64,000 nt of DNA from Polaromonas glacialis (GTDB lineage: Bacteria; Pseudomonadota; Gammaproteobacteria; Burkholderiales; Burkholderiaceae_C). The DNA is taken from NCBI RefSeq assembly GCF_000709345.1, contig NZ_KL448323.1:3800808-3864807 (forward strand), written 5' to 3'. The position numbers and the translations under genes are program-made. Below are positions 15,405 to 22,908 of the stretch, in pieces. The notes beneath the pieces are model-generated. The model worked only from the letters and a program-made list of their open reading frames with translations. It was not told where the DNA came from and searched no databases. Position 1 is the stretch's first letter. The number at the start of each line of letters is the position of its first letter.

Positions 15405-17689
15405 GCCGCACCGTGAAGCTGATCGCGCTGAAAAGCAGTCCTGCCTTTCGCTGGACCGTCGGCGTGGGGGCCGGTGTGATCGTGGCGCTGGGCCTGGTCC
15501 TGCTGTATCTGCTGACCCAGGCGACCGACAACCGCGAACTGTACGAGCGCAATTACGCATTGCTTTTCGGCCTGAATGTCGCCGTCGCCGTCCTGCTGCT
15601 GGGGGTGGTCGCGTGGATCACCCTGCGCCTGGTGCTGCGTTTGCGCCAGGGGCGTTTTGGCAGCCGCCTGCTGGTCAAGCTGGCCGCCATCTTCGCGCTG
15701 GTCGGCCTGATGCCGGGCCTGATGATCTATGTGGTGTCCTACCAGTTCGTTTCGCGTTCGATTGAAAGCTGGTTCGATGTCGAGGTCGAGTCCGCGCTCG
15801 CGGCTGGGTTGAACCTGGGACGCGCCACGCTCGACACACTGGCTGCGGACACGGCAAACAAGACGCGCCAGGCCGCCACGCAGCTGGCCGAAACGCCGGA
15901 TGCGACGGTCGGCCTGGCGCTGGAACGTCTGCGTGACCAGCTCGGTGCCAGCGACGTCGTGCTCTGGAGCGCGTCCGGCCAGCTGATCGCCAATGCGGGC
16001 GAATCGCGCTTTCTGATTCAGCCCGAACGGCCTTCGGTGCAGCAGCTGCGCAGCGCGCGCACTCAGCAGGTCACGACCCAGATCGAAGGACTCGATGAAG
16101 TCGTGCCGGGCGGCAATGGCGAACTGGGCGCCAGCACCGGCCCGCCAGCGCCCGGCGTCACCACGGCGCCCCGGGTCAAGGCGATTGCCGTGGTCAACAA
16201 TCCGAACCTGAGCGTGCTCGGGCAATCGCGTTTCCTGCAGGTCACCACCGTGCTGCCCGCCAGTCTGGTGGCCAATGCGATTGCCGTGCAGGAAGCCAAC
16301 CGCCAGTACCAGGAGCGGGCGCTGGCACGCGGCGGCCTGCAGAAAATGTACATCGGCACGCTGACGCTCAGCCTGTTCCTGGCGGTCTTCAGCGCAGTGC
16401 TGCTGGCCGTCATCCTGGGCAATCAGCTGGCCAAGCCCCTGCTGCTGCTCGCAGAGGGCGTCAAGCAGGTGGCCCAGGGCGACCTGACGCCCAAGGCCGC
16501 GCTCAAGGGCAAGGACGAGTTGGGCGGGCTGACGCGCTCGTTTGCCGACATGACGCAGCAGCTGGCCGATGCGCGGTCGGCGGTGCAGCACAGCATGAGC
16601 CAGGTGGACGCGTCGCGCGCCAACCTGCAGACCATCCTGGACAACCTCACCGCCGGCGTCATCGTGCTCGATGTGCATGGCCGCATCCAGTCCAGCAATC
16701 CGGGCGCCACCCGCATTCTGCGCGCGCCCTTGCACGACTACCACGGCCAGCCGCTCGGGCAGGTTCCCGGGCTGGAGCTGTTCGCCAAAGACGTGCTGGC
16801 GCAGTTTGCCGACTACCTCAGCAATGCGGCCCAGACGCTGGCGCACTGGCAGCAGTCGTTTGAACTGCATGGCGCCGGACACGGCGCCAGCGACAACGCC
16901 ATCACGCTGATTGCGCGCGGCGCCAAGATGCCCGGCACCGAGGAATATTTGCTGGTGTTCGACGACATTTCCGACATGGTGTCGGCGCAGCGCGCGCAGG
17001 CCTGGGGCGAGGTGGCGCGCCGCCTGGCGCACGAGATCAAGAACCCGCTCACGCCCATCCAGCTGTCGGCCGAGCGCCTGGAAATGAAGCTCAACGGAAA
17101 ACTGGCGCCGGTCGAGCAGGCGCTGCTGACCAAGTCGGTCAAGACCATCGTGGACCAGGTGGACGCCATGAAGCGGCTGGTCAACGAATTTCGCGACTAT
17201 GCGCGCCTGCCCGCCGCCGAGCTGGTGGCCGTCGACCTCAATGCGCTGGTCGGCGACGTGCTGCAGCTCTACCACGGCGACGCCGAAGGTCCGGTGGCAC
17301 CCGTGGTGGCCGAGCTCGATCCCCACGCGCCGCCCATCCGCGGCGATGCCCAGCTGTTGCGCCAGGTCATCCACAACCTGCTGCAAAACGCGCAGGATGC
17401 GCAGGAAGGCCAGGAAAACGCCCGCGTCACCCTGAAGACCGACTATTCCGACAGCTCGCACCGGGTGCGCCTGACGGTACGTGACAATGGGGCAGGTTTT
17501 CCCGAGCACATCCTCAAGCGCGCCTTCGAACCCTACGTCACCACCAAGGTCAAGGGCACCGGCCTGGGTCTGGCGGTGGTCAAGAAAATCGCCGACGAGC
17601 ATGGCGCGCGGATTGATATTTCAAACCGTGTCGTGGATGGGCTCGTGCAGGGCGCGCAAGTGTCGTTATCATTTGGCGTTGCGACTTGA
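15401..17689 (+). CDS. NtrY-like sensor histidine kinase
   Basis: A 762-aa membrane sensor kinase with NtrY architecture. Three N-terminal membrane segments lie at about residues 19-39, 52-76 and 90-112, followed by a long extracytoplasmic region, a fourth membrane segment near 330-350, a HAMP domain, a PAS domain (about 405-510), a dimerisation domain with the phosphoacceptor His544 in LAHEIKNPLTPIQLSAERL, and the ATPase domain with DNGAGFP and GTGLGLAVVKKI. It overlaps DUF4390 by 4 bp and is followed 82 bp later by its likely partner regulator. NtrY/NtrX systems respond to nitrogen or redox cues; the signal here is unknown. Confidence 0.92.
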   Translation: MSRTVKLIALKSSPAFRWTVGVGAGVIVALGLVLLYLLTQATDNRELYERNYALLFGLNVAVAVLLLGVVAWITLRLVLRLRQGRFGSRLLVKLAAIFALVGLMPGLMIYVVSYQFVSRSIESWFDVEVESALAAGLNLGRATLDTLAADTANKTRQAATQLAETPDATVGLALERLRDQLGASDVVLWSASGQLIANAGESRFLIQPERPSVQQLRSARTQQVTTQIEGLDEVVPGGNGELGASTGPPAPGVTTAPRVKAIAVVNNPNLSVLGQSRFLQVTTVLPASLVANAIAVQEANRQYQERALARGGLQKMYIGTLTLSLFLAVFSAVLLAVILGNQLAKPLLLLAEGVKQVAQGDLTPKAALKGKDELGGLTRSFADMTQQLADARSAVQHSMSQVDASRANLQTILDNLTAGVIVLDVHGRIQSSNPGATRILRAPLHDYHGQPLGQVPGLELFAKDVLAQFADYLSNAAQTLAHWQQSFELHGAGHGASDNAITLIARGAKMPGTEEYLLVFDDISDMVSAQRAQAWGEVARRLAHEIKNPLTPIQLSAERLEMKLNGKLAPVEQALLTKSVKTIVDQVDAMKRLVNEFRDYARLPAAELVAVDLNALVGDVLQLYHGDAEGPVAPVVAELDPHAPPIRGDAQLLRQVIHNLLQNAQDAQEGQENARVTLKTDYSDSSHRVRLTVRDNGAGFPEHILKRAFEPYVTTKVKGTGLGLAVVKKIADEHGARIDISNRVVDGLVQGAQVSLSFGVAT

Positions 17690-17771
17690 CAGCGACCGGA
17701 GCAATCCAGGCGTAAAAATCTTCATCAATCGGCAGCAAACACGTCAACAACTGGCAGGCAACAATTCAATC

Positions 17772-18449
17772 ATGGCAAATATTCTGGTGGTCGATGACGA
17801 GCTCGGCATACGCGACCTTCTCTCAGAAATTCTCAATGATGAGGGGCACCAGGTCGATCTGGCTGAAAATGCCGCCCAGGCTCGCGCTGCCCGCGCACTG
17901 GCGCGGCCCGACCTGGTGCTGCTCGACATCTGGATGCCCGATACCGATGGCGTGACCTTGCTCAAGGAATGGTCGTCCACCGGCCTGCTGACCATGCCCG
18001 TCATCATGATGAGCGGCCATGCCACCATCGACACGGCGGTCGAAGCCACCAAGATCGGTGCCATGGCCTTCCTGGAAAAGCCCATCACGCTGCAAAAGCT
18101 GCTCAAGGCCGTCGAGCAGGGTCTTGCCCGAGCGGTGGCCCGCCTGCCCGCCAGTCCCTTGAGGGCAACTTCGCCCCTGGTCGATTTCGTGCCTGAAGTC
18201 ATCATGGCCGGCAGTGCCCTGGTGGCCACCGCCGACAGGGGCCTGCAGTCAACCCAGAGCTTCATGCTCGAAAAGCCACTGCGTGACGCGCGGGACGAGT
18301 TTGAAAAAGCCTACTTCGAATTCCACCTGGCCAAGGAAGGCGGCTCCATGACCCGCGTGGCCGAAAAAACCGGTCTGGAGCGCACCCATCTTTACCGCAA
18401 GCTCAAGCAGCTCGGCGTGGACCTGACACGCGGCAAGCGCAGCCTGTGA
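17772..18449 (+). CDS. NtrX-like response regulator without AAA+ domain
   Basis: A 226-aa response regulator with an N-terminal receiver domain (phosphoacceptor Asp52 in LVLLDIWMPD, Lys in LEKP near residue 102) and a C-terminal Fis-type helix-turn-helix (about residues 180-220, GSMTRVAEKTGLERTHLYRKLKQLGVDL). The sigma-54 AAA+ domain of full-length NtrX is missing; in its place is a linker of about 60 residues. Such short forms cannot activate sigma-54 promoters and probably act as simple DNA-binding regulators. The ATG at 17772 gives the correct receiver start (MANILVVDDE). It is the partner of the kinase just upstream. Confidence 0.9.
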   Translation: MANILVVDDELGIRDLLSEILNDEGHQVDLAENAAQARAARALARPDLVLLDIWMPDTDGVTLLKEWSSTGLLTMPVIMMSGHATIDTAVEATKIGAMAFLEKPITLQKLLKAVEQGLARAVARLPASPLRATSPLVDFVPEVIMAGSALVATADRGLQSTQSFMLEKPLRDARDEFEKAYFEFHLAKEGGSMTRVAEKTGLERTHLYRKLKQLGVDLTRGKRSL

Positions 18450-18507
18450 ATTTTGGCGCCGCAACGGGGCAAAACAGCCCTTCCGGTGATATATACTCTT
18501 GTGCTCA

Positions 18508-18583
18508 GGCCCGGTAGCTCAGTCGGTAGAGCAGAGGATTGAAAATCCTTGTGTCGGTGGTTCGATTCCGCCCCAGGCCACCA
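18508..18583 (+). tRNA. tRNA-Phe (anticodon GAA)
   Basis: A 76-nt cloverleaf with encoded CCA end. The anticodon GAA is at 18541-18543, the D-arm contains TAGCTCAGTCGGTAGAGC and the T-arm GGTTCGATTCC. The anticodon stem pairs fully (one G-T). The acceptor stem shows one mismatch: C at 18512 (position 5) faces A at 18575 (position 68), where T-A would be expected. The promoter-like TATATACTC lies just upstream at about 18490. A terminator follows. Confidence 0.97.
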
Positions 18584-18595
18584 AGGTTTACCTTG

Positions 18596-18632
18596 CAAAG
18601 AAGCCAACCCATGCGGTTGGCTTCTTTGTTTC
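18596..18632 (+). terminator. Rho-independent terminator after tRNA-Phe
   Basis: A perfect 14-bp stem, CAAAGAAGCCAACC (18596-18609) with GGTTGGCTTCTTTG (18615-18628) and a CATGC loop, ends in TTTCTTTGTTT-type sequence. Confidence 0.9.
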
Positions 18633-18749
18633 CGGGGACAAACAGTCCTCGTGTCCGGTCCATTTCCGGGCTGCTGCTTTCCCTCGAAAACTTCTCCCAC
18701 TTCTCCCCCTGCCGATGGCTTTTCCGGCGGGCCGTGTTTGCCAGTCGAT

Positions 18750-18930
18750 ATTTCTCACTGACATAGCCGGCACACCGACACTGATCAAACGTGTTCGATG
18801 TGCCGGTGTGCCGGCTTTGCTGGAAGGAACTATCGGTGAGTTGACGCGCCGACTCTGAATACTCAAGCCATTTTTTTTCTGGCAATCCGGTATCGAGTTG
18901 AATCGTCAGGGGGACAGGATCCGTGAATGC
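18750..18930 (+). repeat. palindromic accessory-region repeat, copy A
   Basis: The core is a 17-bp imperfect inverted repeat: AGCCGGCACACCGACAC at 18766-18782 pairs with GTGCCGGTGTGCCGGCT at 18801-18817 with one mismatch. Outside it CTCACTGA (left) and TCGGTGAG (right) form an outer stem. The right flank GGAAGGAACTATC and, further on, TTGAATCGTCAGGG recur in copy B. It fills much of the gap between tRNA-Phe and the first lipoprotein gene; the rest of 18633-19013 shows no gene. Confidence 0.8.
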
Positions 18931-19013
18931 CGGCAATTGCTGTGCTTAAGTGACTTCACTGCGTAGACAATAGTCATATATTTTTGCTTATACAAAAAAC
19001 CAAAAAGGGCCAA

Positions 19014-19367
19014 ATGAAAAAAATAATTATGTTCGCAGCAACGATTGCGCTCACGGCTTGCGCCAACTCGTCGGGCGTCGTCAAGATTGGTCCCGACACA
19101 TTCACCATTTCAACATCAGCATCTCCAGGGAAAGGCGGTATTCCTGCCGCGAAACGGATTGCCTATCAAGAAGCTGGTGAAGAATGCGCTCGACGCGGTG
19201 GCTTAGAAGTTTTAGCACTGAGCGAGAAAACCGCATCACCCACTTGGACGGAAGGTATGGCAAGCATGGAATTGAACTTTCGGTGCCTGCGCTATGACGA
19301 CCCTGAGTTTCAGCGTCAGCGTTTGCAGAGTACGCCCGACCGAATTATCGAGAATCGCCAGCGATGA
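19014..19367 (+). CDS. small lipoprotein of unknown function
   Basis: A 117-aa protein with a lipoprotein signal peptide (MKKIIMFAATIALTAC, lipobox LTAC, lipidated Cys16). The mature part starts ANSSGVVKIGPDTFTIS and contains two further Cys residues (EECARRGG, NFRCLRYD) that could form a disulfide. The ATG at 19014 is chosen because the signal peptide begins there. The start of the mature part (VKIGPDTFTIS) resembles that of the next lipoprotein (VQVSPDTYMLS), so the two are probably distant paralogues. I recognise the type (a small proteobacterial outer-membrane lipoprotein) but no function. The composition is more AT-rich than the core genes upstream. Confidence 0.75.
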   Translation: MKKIIMFAATIALTACANSSGVVKIGPDTFTISTSASPGKGGIPAAKRIAYQEAGEECARRGGLEVLALSEKTASPTWTEGMASMELNFRCLRYDDPEFQRQRLQSTPDRIIENRQR

Positions 19368-19463
19368 TTATTGAGAAATGCTGGAGTAGTTTTTGCAGTC
19401 TGACCATTAAGTTCAGCATTTCTTCAGCAGAGTGACAGGTCCAAATACCATGTGGAAACATCT

Positions 19464-19958
19464 ATGAAAAGAGCTTTTGCTGCATTAATCATTGTCTTGG
19501 CAGGTTGTGCAAACCCCAGCATCGTGCAAGTTTCGCCCGATACGTACATGTTGTCCAGAGAAGACCATGCTGGCATCTTTGGAAGTGCCAGTGCTTTGAA
19601 GGCTGGCGTAATTTCGGATGCAAACGCATTTGCTGCAGCCCAAGGTAAATTGGCAATTCCAATTTCGACGCATGAAACGCCAGTTGGAGTCATGGGGAAG
19701 TGGGCGAAGTTTGACTACCAATTTCGGGTGGTTGAAAAAAACGATCCGGAAGCGCGTCGTACATCTCTCGTTCCGCGAGCCGACGTAGTGATTGAGAAGA
19801 CCGAGAAGATTTCTGTTGAAAGTCGTACTAAGGACGAATCTGCCAAGCCCAAAGATGTTTATGCTGAACTGATTAAGCTAGACGATTTACGAAAAAAAGG
19901 TATTTTGTCCGAGGCTGAATTTGAAACCCAGAAAAAGAAAGTCTTGATTGGCAACTGA
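19464..19958 (+). CDS. lipoprotein with C-terminal SHOCT domain
   Basis: A 164-aa protein with lipobox LAGC (lipidated Cys15) and a mature start ANPSIVQVSPDTYMLS. The last 30 residues (VYAELIKLDDLRKKGILSEAEF and following) match the SHOCT short C-terminal domain, thought to mediate oligomerisation. ATG 19464 is preferred over the in-frame GTG at 19452 because the signal peptide fits it. It follows the first lipoprotein by 96 bp in the same direction, so the pair may be co-transcribed. The function is unknown. Confidence 0.8.
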   Translation: MKRAFAALIIVLAGCANPSIVQVSPDTYMLSREDHAGIFGSASALKAGVISDANAFAAAQGKLAIPISTHETPVGVMGKWAKFDYQFRVVEKNDPEARRTSLVPRADVVIEKTEKISVESRTKDESAKPKDVYAELIKLDDLRKKGILSEAEFETQKKKVLIGN

Positions 19959-19998
19959 AAAGCTGCAATTTATTTGAGGTTTCACATACCCTCAGTCT

Positions 19999-20215
19999 GG
20001 AGGAGTAGTTCAGTTCATCTGCTGGCTCTCCCGCAAGTGGCTGATAACCGTCTTCATGCCCACGCGCAGATACCCAATGCGTCGTACTGACACCACCGAC
20101 ACACCGACATATATCAATCGTGTTCCCGTGCCAGTGTGCCGGCTGTGCCGGAAGGAACTATCAGTACGTCGGCGCACTATTGAGCTGAATAGTCAGGGAT
20201 TACCTGCCTTGTGAA
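19999..20215 (+). repeat. palindromic accessory-region repeat, copy B
   Basis: The core at about 20094-20144 (ACCGACACACCGACAT...GTGCCAGTGTGCCGGC) matches copy A with several changes. The outer stem is GTACTGA/TCAGTAC, where copy A has CTCACTGA/TCGGTGAG. The left flank (19999-20085, including GGAGTAGTTCAGTTCA and CCCACGCGCAGATACCC) is shared with copy C; the right flank (GGAAGGAACTATC, GAATAGTCAGGG) is shared with copy A. On the minus strand the left flank reads GYLRVGMKTVISHL. The remaining gap to 20381 shows only the leader of the next gene. Confidence 0.8.
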
Positions 20216-20381
20216 TAGCTCTAGTGCAGCGATTGCGAACACTTGGAAGACTGCGGTATCGAGCATGTTTAAGCCAACAGCAGCTCGTTAATTTTGCTAA
20301 AACCATTGATAAATGGTCGATTGTCGATGCCGTTGAGCGCCGCAAAGGTAACATTCATACCATTTTATGGTGGAGTGAGTT

Positions 20382-21281
20382 ATGGGCGAAGCGCAGCGTC
20401 GAAAGCATAGTGATCCAAACTTCGGACGCTTCCCAAAAAAAGCGCCTTTCCGTGGCCTAGTCGTGAGCCCTCCAATTGAAATTGAGGGAACTCGTCTACT
20501 GGCAAGATCCTCGAATCTTGACCCACAAGAACTTCGGTTCGCACTGTTATTCTGGGATCAACTTGTTTGGCCATCGTCTAGAGCAATTCATTTTGCTAGC
20601 GGTCCAGACGAGGTGTTTCTTGAAAGCGCCAAGATACTCACGCGTCCCGATTACACGATTAACGGGGATGGAGCTCAAGGCATCGCAAAAGGCCAAATAC
20701 AAGCCTTTCTTGACCTCGAATGTGCTGAGCCTGGAGTTTGGGCAATGGCGCAAGGTGAGAATTCATTTCTCTGGAAAGACGGTTTTGCCGACGAAGGATC
20801 AGGCGTTTTAGTCGAACTGCATCGGGCGATTCCAATCCCCAAGCACGATGTTCCACTAGCAGAAGTCCTTGAGTTTAGGGTGCGCCGCCGCGACGAACTG
20901 CTTTTGCTCAGGTATCACCTTGAGACATTCGTCACTGAGATTGAGACGGCGGTCGATAAGCCTGCAGCTCTTAAAAATCGAGCTGCTGAGATCGATCAAG
21001 CGTGTGCAAACCTGCTACAGGTGGGGAAGGAATGGCAATTCCCTGTGTATTTGTCAAACATTAAAACGTCATTTAGTCTTAGTCCAACGAAATTCCTTCC
21101 AGCAGTAGCAGGAGGATGGGCGCTGGGTGAGTCATACGGACTACACGCAGCATCTGCAGTTGCCGCTTTTGCTGGCGCAGCGAGCACAATTGAAATCAAA
21201 AGCGATCTTGGATTACGGTCACTAAAGCGCCCTAAGAGTCCGTTTCGATACGCTTGTTTGACCCACCAAGAACTTTCCTAG
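20382..21281 (+). CDS. protein of unknown function, 299 aa
   Basis: I do not recognise this protein with certainty. It opens MGEAQRRKHSDPNFGR, a basic N-terminal motif seen on various small bacterial proteins. A globular part follows with FALLFWDQLVW near residues 52-62 and RVRRRDELLLLRYHLETF near 167-184, a pattern reminiscent of DUF6236-type proteins. Near residues 245-270 is an Ala/Gly-rich, moderately hydrophobic stretch (VAGGWALGE...ASAVAAFAGAA). No signal peptide is seen. It stands alone between two copies of the palindromic repeat and is more AT-rich than core genes, which suggests acquisition. Confidence 0.7.
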   Translation: MGEAQRRKHSDPNFGRFPKKAPFRGLVVSPPIEIEGTRLLARSSNLDPQELRFALLFWDQLVWPSSRAIHFASGPDEVFLESAKILTRPDYTINGDGAQGIAKGQIQAFLDLECAEPGVWAMAQGENSFLWKDGFADEGSGVLVELHRAIPIPKHDVPLAEVLEFRVRRRDELLLLRYHLETFVTEIETAVDKPAALKNRAAEIDQACANLLQVGKEWQFPVYLSNIKTSFSLSPTKFLPAVAGGWALGESYGLHAASAVAAFAGAASTIEIKSDLGLRSLKRPKSPFRYACLTHQELS

Positions 21282-21388
21282 TTGCGTTCCGCAGTCCCCA
21301 CTTTGCGTTCAATCATCGGTGCGTAAGACTGTTGTTTAGGAGCGTTTTGGCCAGTTTCCAAGTCGCCTCCGGATGACAGCAATCAGCG

Positions 21389-21560
21389 TAGAGGAGTCAT
21401 TCAGTTCAGCTACTGTGAATTTCAGCAAGTTGCGGATCAATGCCTTCGTGCCCACGCGCACATACCCGCTGCTTTGTACTGACACTACCGGCACACCGAC
21501 ACTGATCAAACCTGTGCGACGTGCCAGTGCGCCGCAGTCAACAGGGATGCGAGGGTTGAC
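21389..21560 (+). repeat. palindromic accessory-region repeat, copy C
   Basis: It has the same left flank as copy B (GAGGAGTCATTCAGTTCA, CCCACGCGCACATACCC) followed by GTACTGACACTACCGGCACACCGACAC and a shortened right arm GTGCCAGTGCGCCG. On the minus strand the flank reads GYVRVGTKALIRNL, similar to copy B, so it may be a decayed coding remnant. It lies between the 299-aa protein gene and the Ntn-hydrolase-like gene. The remaining gap 21282-21388 and 21561-21684 shows nothing else. Confidence 0.75.
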
Positions 21561-21684
21561 AGCCGCGTCATAATATCTAGCGTGCTATTGACCAACAGTG
21601 ATCTTGACCCACCTATCTGGCGAACAGCGGGTGCAACAACTACGATCGTGTTTTTCCTGCTAACCAAGACAATGAGGATTTTAT

Positions 21685-22560
21685 TTGACTATCTGTGCCG
21701 CAGGTATCGCGCCCGACGCCGTCTTTGTCGTCTCAGATTGCCGTGTCACGTATACGCAAGGCCAGCGAGTTGTGTCGCTCAGTGACTGTTTAATCAAGAC
21801 CATAGCCCTGAGCTCTTCGAGTTTCCTTTCGTTCGCCGGTGATATTCAGTGTGCGAAACAACTTGTGAGCGAACTCAATGTAACTCACGCCGCGAAGGAA
21901 ACCCGCGATGGGCGGGACTACCTGAGTCGATTGACCAGACAGCTACGCTTTTCCTATGGCCGATACTTGAAGCTGCAGCCCAAGCAATTGCCTGAGCCGC
22001 ATGTTCAGTTTATTCTCGGGATGGCCGCACCTGACGGATACTGGATTGGCACGTGTGAGAGTCCGAAATTCAAGCTCGTTGCCACAGACGAAACGGGGGC
22101 AGCAATTGCGATTGGAGACTCGCCAAGGGGACAGATTTCAGCCGCTGCTAGCATGCGGCACGCACTATCTGCGGGGTTTCCTTCTGACCAGACTCCAATG
22201 CTTGCTGCTACATTCATTGATGGCGGAATGGCACTCTTGTACCCGCAGAGGTATGTTGAAGGTGCAGAGGAAGAACATGGGGTTAGCTCACTTTTTTGTC
22301 TTTTTAGGCTGGATCGTGAATTGGGCCTAAGACCACTTCCATACAAACAAGCCGTGTTCAAAGGTCGCATATCCGACCGGAATCTACCGCTCGGATATGC
22401 GCCAACAAACGAGGTCGTGTTTGACGATAAGGCGAGCACGTTTGTTTTGGTGGACTGCCAGTCCGGGCAACGAAACGTGCTTGTGGATTTCCTGACCTTC
22501 GACGCTCAGAGGTTGGGAACTGTGAACACGCGTTTCGACCCCTACCAGCTAACGGGTTGA
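21685..22560 (+). CDS. proteasome/HslV-like Ntn-hydrolase fold protein
   Basis: The 291-aa product starts at TTG 21685 (GAGG at 21673-21676 upstream) and reads M-TICAAGIAPDAVFVVSDCRVT. If Met is removed, Thr becomes residue 1 and Asp falls at residue 17, the position of the conserved Asp of proteasome and HslV subunits. A Lys (in LIKTI) then sits at 37, near the usual Lys33. FLSFAGDIQCAKQL matches the family's FAG turn and following helix, and AIGDSPRG resembles the AIGSG turn. It is longer than HslV (about 175 aa) with a C-terminal extension. No HslU or other ATPase gene is nearby. A self-processing or stand-alone Ntn hydrolase is inference. Confidence 0.7.
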   Translation: MTICAAGIAPDAVFVVSDCRVTYTQGQRVVSLSDCLIKTIALSSSSFLSFAGDIQCAKQLVSELNVTHAAKETRDGRDYLSRLTRQLRFSYGRYLKLQPKQLPEPHVQFILGMAAPDGYWIGTCESPKFKLVATDETGAAIAIGDSPRGQISAAASMRHALSAGFPSDQTPMLAATFIDGGMALLYPQRYVEGAEEEHGVSSLFCLFRLDRELGLRPLPYKQAVFKGRISDRNLPLGYAPTNEVVFDDKASTFVLVDCQSGQRNVLVDFLTFDAQRLGTVNTRFDPYQLTG

Positions 22561-22570
22561 CGGGCTGCGC

Positions 22571-22795
22571 TCAGCGTTTAGCGTGGAAGCGAAGGAGACC
22601 GTCAGTATGCATGGATCGCTGACCCTTCATTAAGCCGTGACGCGCAGCAGCGATGGCTTCCCTCAGGCTCTCAGTGCGTTCTTCCCGGCCCAGACGGGCA
22701 CCGGTCAGCGGCAGGACAAAGCTTGCGCCATTGGACTTCACGCCTTCGTAAAGGTCAGCCTTCCATAAGCCGGACAGCTGGCCTGAGCGCGCCAC
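22571..22795 (-). CDS. small hypothetical protein or gene remnant beside IS66
   Basis: A 74-aa frame starting at GTG (MARSGQLSGLWKADLYEGV) with no visible ribosome binding site. IS66 is inserted 16 bp upstream. If the element and one target copy are removed, the frame stays open about 20 codons further upstream (reading PWYLIHPDVARSG) to an in-frame TAG at 25463-25465, without a good start codon. It is probably a small orphan gene whose upstream region was hit by the insertion, or a decayed fragment. The function is unknown. Confidence 0.4.
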   Translation of the reverse strand: MARSGQLSGLWKADLYEGVKSNGASFVLPLTGARLGREERTESLREAIAAARHGLMKGQRSMHTDGLLRFHAKR

Positions 22796-22878
22796 GTCAG
22801 GGTGGATCAGAGTATGCGGTCAATTAACAGCGTACCTTGCGCCGCTGGCCGGGGTGTGATTGAAATGGCTGAGGAGCG

Positions 22879-22908
22879 TTGCCCGGCCGCTGCTCAGCGG
22901 CCGGGCAA
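22879..22908. terminator. 14-bp GC-rich hairpin at the end of tnpC
   Basis: TTGCCCGGCCGCTG (22879-22892) and CAGCGGCCGGGCAA (22895-22908) form a perfect stem with almost no loop, overlapping the tnpC stop at 22894. It may end the transposase transcript or block outside transcription from entering the element. There is no clear U-tract. Confidence 0.5.

Noticed and set aside
18750..21560. Repeat copies A-C as integron attC sites
   Set aside because: No RYYYAAC...GTTRRRY core-site pairs are found at the ends of the palindromes and no integron integrase gene is present, although the gene-repeat-gene order is cassette-like.
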